DNA of 5,084 bases from JBDRGX01 sp043817485 [NCBI: bacterium]. Its GTDB lineage: Bacteria; JBDRGX01. Below the pieces are notes generated by a model. It did no database searches, had not been told where the DNA came from, and saw only the letters and a list, made by a program, of their open reading frames with translations. The translations under genes were made by a program, and so were the position numbers. This document shows positions 1 to 5,084 of this stretch, piece by piece (within the stretch, counting starts at the first letter, position 1; the number at the start of each line of letters is the position of its first letter). The stretch is taken from positions 1 through 5,084 of the forward strand of contig JBDRGX010000127.1 of the NCBI GenBank assembly GCA_043817485.1. Direction: 5' to 3'.

Positions 1-35
1 ACCATCACAAACATTGTTTTAAATATTTTGCTCAT
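1..35 (-). CDS. N-terminus of an unidentified protein, cut by the window edge
   Basis: Only the first 11 codons are inside the window: MSKIFKTMFVM, with a twelfth codon starting GT. The start is well supported. An AAAGGAG Shine-Dalgarno sequence lies at 43-49, seven bases before the ATG, the best-spaced ribosome-binding site in the window. The visible peptide has a positively charged start (K3, K6) followed by hydrophobic residues, which would fit the start of a signal peptide or membrane segment, but too little is seen to decide. It follows alr on the same strand after 278 bp and appears to have its own sigma-54-type promoter at 185-201. Function is unknown. If the frame closes soon after the edge, the call fails. 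Confidence 0.72.
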   Translation of the reverse strand, partial: MSKIFKTMFVM

Positions 36-45
36 TGTAATTCTC

Positions 46-78
46 CTTTGACATGAAATGTCTTTGACATAAAATGTC
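46..78 (-). repeat. Tandem 16-bp repeat, each unit a GACAT-N3-ATGTC palindrome
   Basis: Two adjacent 16-bp units (46-61 and 62-77) differ at one base. Each centres on a perfect 5-bp inverted repeat with a 3-base middle: 50-62 and 66-78. The left palindrome abuts the AAAGGAG of the edge gene (43-49). As DNA they could be a paired operator. As RNA they would be two small hairpins just before the ribosome-binding site. The repeat and symmetry are directly visible. The regulatory role is inferred. Confidence 0.6.
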
Positions 79-82
79 TTTT

Positions 83-113
83 TTCAGAGATTAGATGAGG
101 ATGTATCTCTGAA
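83..113 (-). promoter_or_regulatory. 9-bp stem-loop in the leader of the edge gene
   Basis: TTCAGAGAT (83-91) and ATCTCTGAA (105-113) form a perfect 9-bp stem with a 13-base loop. This is the longest perfect stem I found in the window. On the minus strand the stem is followed by A residues, not T residues, so it is not a normal intrinsic terminator for leftward transcription. On the plus strand it is followed by a T-rich stretch, but no plus-strand gene precedes it. It probably acts as a structured element of the 5' leader, for example in RNA stability, ribosome access or protein binding. The structure is seen and the role is inferred. Confidence 0.5.
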
Positions 114-142
114 TTTAATTTTAATTAATGATTATAAATTGC

Positions 143-169
143 TTACCTCCTTTTTTCTTTTTTGCTCAT
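143..169 (-). other. Orphan AAGGAGGT ribosome-binding sequence ending an 8-codon mini-ORF
   Basis: On the minus strand AAGGAGGTAA is close to the ideal anti-16S match, yet no ATG, GTG or TTG follows at a usable distance. The same bases end a mini-ORF, MSKKEKRR then TAA (169 to 143), whose ATG lies about 5 bases after the transcription start predicted from the sigma-54-type promoter. It could be a ribosome standby site, a leader peptide, or a relic of a lost gene start. The low-complexity A-rich codons leave chance as a real possibility. Confidence 0.25.
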
Positions 170-184
170 CTACTTTTAATAATA

Positions 185-201
185 AGCAAAATTCATGCCA
201 A
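185..201 (-). promoter_or_regulatory. Sigma-54 (RpoN) type -24/-12 promoter for the edge gene
   Basis: The minus strand reads TTGGCATGAATTTTGCT. The known sigma-54 consensus is TTGGCACG-N4-TTGCW, and only one fixed position differs (T for C after TGGCA). The invariant GG (199-198) and GC (187-186) are separated by exactly ten bases, the required spacing. Transcription would begin near 174 and run left into the gene starting at 35, giving a leader of about 140 nt. Two TGT-N10-ACA dyads lie about 98 and 129 bp upstream of that start, where sigma-54 enhancer-binding activators usually sit. A sigma-70 reading (TTGGCA, 17 bp, TAAAAG) also exists but fits less well. The match is seen. Dependence on RpoN is inferred. 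Confidence 0.72.
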
Positions 202-225
202 TAATAAAAATATGTTTAAAAGCCG

Positions 226-241
226 TCTATTAAAGAATAGA
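226..241 (-). terminator. Weak hairpin, possible terminator after alr
   Basis: TCTATT and AATAGA form a 6-bp stem around a 4-base loop. On the minus strand CGGCTTTT follows, and on the plus strand TATTTTTC. The stem is almost all A/T and the T run is short, so any termination would be weak. It is the only terminator-like element between alr and the sigma-54-type promoter. It could equally be chance in AT-rich DNA. Confidence 0.22.
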
Positions 242-256
242 TATTTTTCAAAAGAG

Positions 257-315
257 TTTAATATGTACCTAAAAGAACACTTTTTTATTTAATATGTACC
301 TACAAGTACACTTTT
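257..315 (-). promoter_or_regulatory. Two enhancer-like TGT-N10-ACA sites in a 28-bp direct repeat
   Basis: The 28-bp units at 257-284 and 288-315 match at 26 positions and have a 31-bp period, close to three helical turns, so bound proteins would face the same side. Each unit holds a 16-bp dyad: 264-279 (TGTACCTAAAAGAACA, one arm mismatch) and 295-310 (TGTACCTACAAGTACA, perfect TGTAC/GTACA arms). TGT-N10-ACA is the outline of known NifA-type activator sites, but other sigma-54 activators use similar dyads, so the activator is not identified. The right-hand unit runs into the alr stop codon. Position relative to the promoter at 185-201 is typical for upstream activating sequences. Confidence 0.6.
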
Positions 316-1459
316 AATTAATTATTCGGGGAATATGTTCTGGAATTCTTGAAATGATTTCATAACTAATTGTTCCAGATAATGAAGCTAATTGTTCAGC
401 AGTTATTTTTTCTTCTTTTTGATTACCTATTAAAACTACTTCATCTTCAATTTTTACATTTTTTACATTAGTTATATCAATTATCATTATATTCATACAA
501 ATTCTTCCACGAATAGGGCATCTTTTTCCTTTAACTAAAACATATCCAATATTAGAAAGATTTCTGGGATAACCATCATAATAACCAATTGGTAAAATAG
601 CTATTTTTATTTTTGAAGTAGTTTTATAAGTACAACCATATCCAATAAAAGAATTTTTAGGGACTTCTTTTATTTGAGCAATTTTTGTTTTCCATGTTAA
701 AATTGGTTTTAATTCTAAATGATTTTTTGGATTTTTGTCTATATAGGAAATATATATTTCTTTTGATGGCCAAAGTCCATATAAACTAATACCTATTCTT
801 ACTAAATTAAAATATGTTTCTGGAAAAAGAATAGTTGCAGCAGAACAAGTAGTATGTTTATAAATAGGATTTAATCCAAAAATTTCTATTTCATTTGACA
901 TTTTTAAAAAATTATTGAGTTGAAATTTTGCATAAATATGATTAGTAGTATCTTCAATATTAGCAAAATGAGTAGAAATTCCTTCTAATTGAAGTAAAGG
1001 ATTTTTTTTAATAAAATTAAGAATAGATGGTAAATTCTTTTTTAAAATACCTTGTCTATAAGTACCAGTTTCTAATTTTAAATGAAGATAAGATTTTTTT
1101 GAAAGTTTTTCAGAAAAATAAGATAATTTTTCAATAGTTTCTTGATTATACACTGTTATTCTAAAATTATTTTTTACTATTTCTTCTAAATAATTAAAAG
1201 GAACATATCCCATAATAAGAATTGGTTTTTTAATTTTTTGCTTTTTCAAAAAAATTGCTTCTTCAATAGAAATTACTCCCAAAAAATCTATATTAGTTTC
1301 TTTAATTATTTTTGAAATTGGTAAAAGCCCATGTCCATAAGCATTACTTTTTATTACAGATAGTAGTTTAATATTTTTTCCTAAAAGGTTTTTAAATTGG
1401 CTAACATTGTCTTTAAAAGCATTTTTATTTATTTCTATCCATGTTAAATAATTACTCAT
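314..1459 (-). CDS. alr: Alanine racemase
   Basis: This cytoplasmic PLP enzyme interconverts L- and D-alanine, supplying D-Ala for peptidoglycan. At 381 aa it is full length for the family. The N-terminal TIM-barrel carries the PLP-lysine motif VIKSNAYGHG (K37). Other expected features are LKLETG..R (K128, R135), THFAN (H164) and RIGISLYG (R221, the residue near the PLP pyridine nitrogen). The C-terminal beta-domain has GYGCTY, where Y274 is the likely second catalytic base, then IGYYDGYPR, RGRICMN (M322) and ISYEIISRI (Y366). The usual Asp of the CMD motif is Asn here. All catalytic residues are present, so it should be active. The ATG overlaps the previous gene's TAA by one base (TAATG), with GGAG at 1467-1470 seven bases upstream, inside that gene. 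It is the last gene of the packed glycosyltransferase cluster, and its stop touches the enhancer-like repeats at 257-315. Confidence 0.96.
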   Translation of the reverse strand: MSNYLTWIEINKNAFKDNVSQFKNLLGKNIKLLSVIKSNAYGHGLLPISKIIKETNIDFLGVISIEEAIFLKKQKIKKPILIMGYVPFNYLEEIVKNNFRITVYNQETIEKLSYFSEKLSKKSYLHLKLETGTYRQGILKKNLPSILNFIKKNPLLQLEGISTHFANIEDTTNHIYAKFQLNNFLKMSNEIEIFGLNPIYKHTTCSAATILFPETYFNLVRIGISLYGLWPSKEIYISYIDKNPKNHLELKPILTWKTKIAQIKEVPKNSFIGYGCTYKTTSKIKIAILPIGYYDGYPRNLSNIGYVLVKGKRCPIRGRICMNIMIIDITNVKNVKIEDEVVLIGNQKEEKITAEQLASLSGTISYEIISRIPEHIPRIIN

Positions 1460-2625
1460 TATTTTACTCCTAAATTTTCAAATAGTTCTTCTACTTTTTT
1501 TATTGTTTCATTCAAATTAAATAATTCATTTACTCTTTTAAATCCAGCATTTCCAAAATTATTTTTCATTTCATTATTTTTCAATAATTCAATTATTTTT
1601 TTTGCTAATTTTTTATAATTATTTGGTTCAATCAAAAAACCAGTTTTATTATCTATAATAATTTCTGAAACTCCTCCAGTATTAAAAGCTATAACTGGAA
1701 TTTTACAAGCCATTGCTTCAATAATAACTCTTCCAAAATGTTCATGAATGCTAGTTAAAGTAAAAATATCAAGAATAGAAATTATTTTAAAAAGATCTTT
1801 TTGGTATTCAATGAAAATAACATTTTTTTTAAGATTTAATTTTTCAATTAGTTCTTGAAGACTTAATTTATAACCTTTTGAATAATAGGGTTCATCTCCT
1901 ACAATAAGAAATTTTGTATTTGGAATTTCTTTTAATATATGAAAAGCAGATTTAATAAAATATTCATATCCTTTTATTGGGACTAATTGTCCTATCATTG
2001 CGATTACAAAATCATTTTTTTCTATTTCAATTTCTTTACGAATATTTATTTTTTCTTGTTCTTCTATTTTTTTTATTTTTTGAAAATTAACACCATTATA
2101 AATTACTACTAATTTTGATTTATTTAATAAAAATTTACCTAATCTTTTTTTAACATCTTCACTTAATACAATAATTTTATTAACAAAAAAGGATAAAAAT
2201 AAATGTAAAAATATTTTTTCTCTAAAACCATGGATATGCCATAAACTTGGAATTTTTGTTAATTTAGATGGTATTAAACTTAAAATTTGGCATCGAAGAT
2301 TGTTATTATAAATTAAATCGATTTTTTCTTTTTTAATTAAGTTATAAATATTTAACATTACTTTACAAATATTTATAAAAAATAAAATAACAGAAATTGG
2401 ATTGAAAAATTTTACATTTTTTTTTATATTTACATATTCTTTTTTCATTGGCAAAATAAAAGTTTTAATTTTATTTTCTTCTAATAATCTAATAAATTCT
2501 CCATCAAAACAAGAAATAATCAATGGAATATATTTATTAAAATTAAGATGAGTTACTAAATCTAAAATATATTGTTGAGAACCACCCATTGTAGGATGAC
2601 TAATGAAAAATAAAATTTTTTTCAT
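1459..2625 (-). CDS. GT4-type glycosyltransferase
   Basis: A 388-aa GT-B fold enzyme of the GT4 type, which transfers a sugar from a nucleotide-sugar donor with retention of configuration. The N-terminal acceptor domain starts MKKILFFISHPTMGGSQQY, with the glycine-rich loop at residues 14-15. A hydrophobic stretch at about 77-94 may hold it to the membrane face. VIYNGVN (174-180) marks the linker between domains. The C-terminal donor domain has IGQLVPIKGYEYFI (K218, with Q213 where many relatives have Arg), FLIVGDEP (239-246) and the E-x7-E motif (E295, E303), then GGVSEII. The start overlaps the previous stop as ATGA (2622-2625) with no good Shine-Dalgarno sequence, so translation is probably coupled to the upstream gene. 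Donor and acceptor cannot be read from sequence. A role in surface polysaccharide synthesis is inferred from the neighbouring transferases. Confidence 0.93.
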   Translation of the reverse strand: MKKILFFISHPTMGGSQQYILDLVTHLNFNKYIPLIISCFDGEFIRLLEENKIKTFILPMKKEYVNIKKNVKFFNPISVILFFINICKVMLNIYNLIKKEKIDLIYNNNLRCQILSLIPSKLTKIPSLWHIHGFREKIFLHLFLSFFVNKIIVLSEDVKKRLGKFLLNKSKLVVIYNGVNFQKIKKIEEQEKINIRKEIEIEKNDFVIAMIGQLVPIKGYEYFIKSAFHILKEIPNTKFLIVGDEPYYSKGYKLSLQELIEKLNLKKNVIFIEYQKDLFKIISILDIFTLTSIHEHFGRVIIEAMACKIPVIAFNTGGVSEIIIDNKTGFLIEPNNYKKLAKKIIELLKNNEMKNNFGNAGFKRVNELFNLNETIKKVEELFENLGVK

Positions 2626-3794
2626 TTTAATACCAAATATTCTTTTTCAATTTTTTTTGCAATTTGTGTCCAAGAATAATTATTTACAACAAAATTTCTT
2701 AAATCAAAGGACATTTTTTTTTCTTGTTTTAAAAAATTTATGATTGTTTCAGATAAACTATTTTTTACAATTAATTTTTCATCAATTTTTTTTAATATTT
2801 CTGGAATAGCTCCAATATTAGTCCCTATTACTGGAACTCCACAAGATAAAGCTTCTAAAATAACTAATCCAAATCCCTCTAATTCTTGCGTAGGAATAAT
2901 AAATAAATCTGCTATTTGATAATATAAATGAAGATATTCATCTTTTATAAATCCAGTAAATTTTATTTGATTAGTTAATTTTAAATTTTCAACTATTTTT
3001 TGATAATATGATAATGAATTTCCTTTTCCAACAATTACTAAAAAAGTATTGGGACATTCTTTAGTTATTAATGACATTGCTTTTATTAAATTTTCTATGC
3101 CCATACGAGGAACTAATCTTCTTACTGTAAGCAAAATTTTTTTATTTTTTGGTAATTGAAGTTTTTGTTTTATAATAGTTTTATCAATAGGTGGTTTAAA
3201 TTTTTCAATATCAACTCCTCCTGGAATAATTTCAATTTTTTCTTTTGGACATTGAAATATTTCAGTAAGTTCTTTGAAAGAAAATTCACTTAAACAAATA
3301 ATTTTATTACTTTTATTTAGACAATATTTTTGTAAATACTTCATTATTTGTGGTAAAATTTTTAACCAAATAAAAAAAGTATATTTTATTATTTTAGATT
3401 TTTTACAAGATAAAAGAGAAATCCATTCTTTATGCCAACAAGAATAAAAATGATAAACTTTTTTAATATTTTTATTGCTTATAATTGCTCCTAATGCAGA
3501 TTGAGGATGATGTAACACAATCAAATCTATATTTTTAATTGTTGGTAATTTTTTTTTAACTCCTAAAAAAATAGAAATCCAACAACTTAAAAAATTTGCA
3601 TTAAAAACATTGTATTTAATTATTTCAATTCCATTATTTCTTTCATAAAGTGGTTTTTTAGAATCATATCTACCTGTTAAAATTGTTACCTTGTGTTTCA
3701 ATTTAACCATTTCTTTTGATACATTTTCAATGTATCTTTCACTACCACCCATATTATCTGTAGTATAAGAATTACAAACCATTAAAATATGCAT
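2622..3794 (-). CDS. GT4-type glycosyltransferase, RRLVPRMG subtype
   Basis: A 390-aa GT-B glycosyltransferase, full length. The N-terminal domain has MGGSERYIENV (15-25) and HFYSCWHKEW (115-124). IIPGGVDIEKFKP (189-201) is the interdomain linker. In the donor domain the phosphate-binding loop reads TVRRLVPRMGIENLI, with Met231 where many GT4 enzymes have Lys. From memory this occurs in a recognised GT4 subgroup, so I treat it as subtype, not damage. FLVIVGKGN (251-259) and the E-x7-E motif (E306, E314) with GFGLVILEALSCGVPVIG complete the domain. The ATG is one base after the stop of the upstream broken transferase. Its GAAGG (3800-3804) sits in that gene's last codons. It ends in TGA overlapping the next ATG. 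All five Trp codons are TGG. The sugar specificity is unknown. It probably acts in the same glycan pathway as its neighbours. Confidence 0.93.
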   Translation of the reverse strand: MHILMVCNSYTTDNMGGSERYIENVSKEMVKLKHKVTILTGRYDSKKPLYERNNGIEIIKYNVFNANFLSCWISIFLGVKKKLPTIKNIDLIVLHHPQSALGAIISNKNIKKVYHFYSCWHKEWISLLSCKKSKIIKYTFFIWLKILPQIMKYLQKYCLNKSNKIICLSEFSFKELTEIFQCPKEKIEIIPGGVDIEKFKPPIDKTIIKQKLQLPKNKKILLTVRRLVPRMGIENLIKAMSLITKECPNTFLVIVGKGNSLSYYQKIVENLKLTNQIKFTGFIKDEYLHLYYQIADLFIIPTQELEGFGLVILEALSCGVPVIGTNIGAIPEILKKIDEKLIVKNSLSETIINFLKQEKKMSFDLRNFVVNNYSWTQIAKKIEKEYLVLK

Positions 3795-3795
3795 T

Positions 3796-4923
3796 TTATC
3801 CTTCTATTATTTTTTGAAGTTTTTGAATAATTACATTCCAATTATATTTTTTTATTATTTCATTCCATTCTTGATTCCAAATACTATTTTTTTCTTTTTT
3901 AATTGCATTTACCCAATTTTCTATTTTTCTTTCAGTTAAAACAAGATGTGGAAAATTCAAATAAACTAATTCTTGCAAAGGAGTTGCGATTACTTTTTTT
4001 TGTGAAGCTCCATATTCAAGTACTTTTAAAGGAAAAGCATAATCAGTAAAAGGTATTTTTATGAATGGTAAAACTCCAAGATCAATTACTTTAAAAAATA
4101 AATGAATTTTTTCTGGAGATATATTTTGAGTGAAAATTATATTTTCATTTGCTAATTTTTCGAATTTTTCAATTTCAGATCCACCTCCTATTATAAACAA
4201 TCATTTATTTGGTATATCTAATTTATTAAAAACTTCTATTAAAAAATCCAATCCAGACCATGAACCATGATATCCAATAAAACCAATAACAAATTTTCCT
4301 TTTAATTTATATTTTTCTCTAATTCCTTCTAATTCTGTGTTTGAGAAGTTACTGAATTGAAACAATGAAACTCCATTAGGAATAAGTATTGCATCTTTAT
4401 TATATTTTTCTTTTATTATTTTAGATAATGAATTAGAAATAGTAATTACTTCATTTGATTTTTCAATTTCATTTTTTATAAAATTTTCTATATAATTTTT
4501 TGTTTTTGAAATACAAATAGAAGTATGTTCATCCACTAAATCATAAATATATTTTACATTTTTTAATTTTGGCGAAGGATAATAATAAGTATTAGCATTT
4601 ATTACAACATCTATTTTATGTTTTTTAATAAATTTTGTTATTTGCCAACAATTATATTTTGCCATAAATTTTTGTGGTATATATAAACTTTAAATTTTTA
4701 CATAAAAAAGATTATCTTTTAAAATAATTAAAGGTTTAAATAAAAAAAAATGTTTTATTTCATTTAAAATTTTTTTAAATAAAGTTTTAGGGGTAAAAGA
4801 TAAATAAGGATACCATGTTAAATAATAAACATTGTAATTTTTTTGTAAAATTTTAGCTATTTCTTGTGATCTTATTTTTATATTTAATAAAGGTGTATGT
4901 GGAATTATTAAAATGTTTTTCAA
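3796..4923 (-). pseudogene. GT4-type glycosyltransferase with two in-frame stop codons
   Basis: One continuous reading frame of 375 codons has the size and layout of a complete GT-B glycosyltransferase but contains TAA at codon 78 (4690-4692) and TGA at codon 241 (4201-4203). The frame is kept across both. Before the first stop: KNILIIPHTPL and a Rossmann-like N-terminus. Between the stops: IYDLVDEHTS, VITISNSLSKII, LIPNGVSLFQF and FVIGFIGYHGSWSGLDFLIE. After the second: LFIIGGGSEIEKF, then FPLKVLEYGA with the conserved Glu at codon 303. The TGA splits the beta-strand before IIGGGSE, where Trp would fit. The apparent start is TTG at 4923 behind AAGAGG (4930-4935). The internal ATG (4665) and TTG (4200) have no ribosome-binding sites, so the pieces are unlikely to be separate genes. 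No frameshift is present despite many A/T runs, suggesting recent loss. Sequencing error or strain polymorphism remain possible. Confidence 0.85.
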
Positions 4924-4978
4924 AAAAACCTCTTTTTTTTGTTATATTAAATTGTATTTAAAAGTAAAACAAATATAT

Positions 4979-5048
4979 AATAAAAATTATAAATTAAAAA
5001 TTAAAAATTCAGATTTTTTCATTCTGTATTCTGACTTTTAAATTTATT
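4979..5048. repeat. Degenerate 7-bp tandem repeat upstream of the gene cluster
   Basis: Ten phased heptamers can be laid out from 4979. They include ATTATAA (4986), ATTAAAA (4993), ATTAAAA (5000), ATTCAGA (5007), ATTCTGT (5021), ATTCTGA (5028) and ATTTATT (5042), with less regular units at 4979, 5014 and 5035. Short tandem heptamers in intergenic DNA are known from several bacterial groups, cyanobacteria among them. TCTGA (5030-5034) and TCAGA (5009-5013) could form a weak 5-bp stem, followed on the minus strand by a T-rich stretch, so a poor terminator for a gene beyond the edge is possible. Confidence 0.45.
4986..4991 (-). promoter_or_regulatory. Possible -10 box for the glycosyltransferase cluster
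   Basis: The minus strand reads TATAAT, a perfect sigma-70 -10 hexamer, which would give a leader of roughly 55 nt before the TTG at 4923. No convincing -35 hexamer lies 16-18 bp upstream, and in DNA this AT-rich such a hexamer is expected by chance. A second candidate, TATAAC at 4941-4946, is too close to the start to be convincing. The cluster may instead be transcribed from beyond the window. Confidence 0.2.
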
Positions 5049-5084
5049 TGGTATATATCTTTGATTGTAATTTGGTATTATAAT

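Noticed and set aside
83-113. Rho-independent terminator for the alr transcript
   Set aside because: The minus-strand sequence after the stem is A-rich, and the stem lies downstream of the predicted start of the next transcript.
178-201. Sigma-70 promoter TTGGCA-17 bp-TAAAAG
   Set aside because: The -10 fits poorly, while the same bases match the sigma-54 pattern at nearly every fixed position with the right spacing and have paired enhancer-like sites upstream.
257-315. A short CRISPR array
   Set aside because: There are two 28-bp repeats separated by only 3 bp, so no spacer exists. The dyad content and the position before a sigma-54-type promoter explain them better.
3796-4200. A separate 134-aa protein starting at TTG 4200
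   Set aside because: The TTG directly follows the in-frame TGA, has no ribosome-binding site, and encodes only the back half of a GT-B donor domain.
4201-4665. A separate 154-aa protein starting at the ATG at 4665
   Set aside because: It has no ribosome-binding site, begins mid-domain, and continues in frame with the sequence on both sides. It is the middle part of one broken glycosyltransferase.
5019-5084. C-terminal end of an upstream gene on the minus strand, open from the edge to a TGA at 5019-5021
   Set aside because: Only 21 codons are visible, the composition is low in complexity, and another frame in the same bases looks equally protein-like. It cannot be supported.

Overview
This is a very AT-rich bacterial window. 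Every gene lies on the minus strand, so the biological order runs from high to low coordinates. Codon choice follows the base composition, with A/T-ending codons and long A/T runs inside genes. Trp is encoded by TGG in all intact genes, and TGA closes one of them, so the standard bacterial code applies. The organism cannot be named from this sequence. The alanine racemase resembles, from memory, those of uncultured candidate-phylum bacteria, which is only a weak hint.

Layout, reading leftward: (a) 4924-5084 is non-coding as far as I can see and holds a degenerate 7-bp tandem repeat and only weak promoter-like sequence. (b) 4923-3796 is one full-length GT4-type glycosyltransferase reading frame, broken by an in-frame TAA and an in-frame TGA, which I call a pseudogene. 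(c) 3794-2622 and 2625-1459 are two intact GT4-type glycosyltransferases. (d) 1459-314 is a complete alanine racemase (alr). (e) 313-36 is a 278-bp regulatory region. (f) 35-1 is the first 11 codons of another gene that leaves the window.

The four genes from 4923 to 314 are packed like one transcript: gaps or overlaps of 1 bp, 4 bp and 1 bp, with Shine-Dalgarno sequences inside the preceding gene. The glycosyltransferases probably build a surface glycan or its lipid-linked precursor. Alr supplies D-alanine, mainly for peptidoglycan. Loss of the first transferase would remove one sugar-addition step.

The most striking part is the region between alr and the edge gene. Read on the minus strand, it has two copies of a TGT-N10-ACA dyad 31 bp apart, the first touching the alr stop codon. 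About 70 bp further on is a near-consensus sigma-54 (RpoN) -24/-12 promoter, TTGGCATG-N4-TTGCT, with the exact GG-N10-GC spacing. After it comes a roughly 140-nt leader holding an orphan strong ribosome-binding sequence, a 9-bp stem-loop and two tandem GACAT-N3-ATGTC palindromes, and then AAAGGAG and an ATG. This looks like an activator-dependent sigma-54 control region for the edge gene, with possible extra control in its leader. The identity of the activator and of the gene cannot be read from this window.
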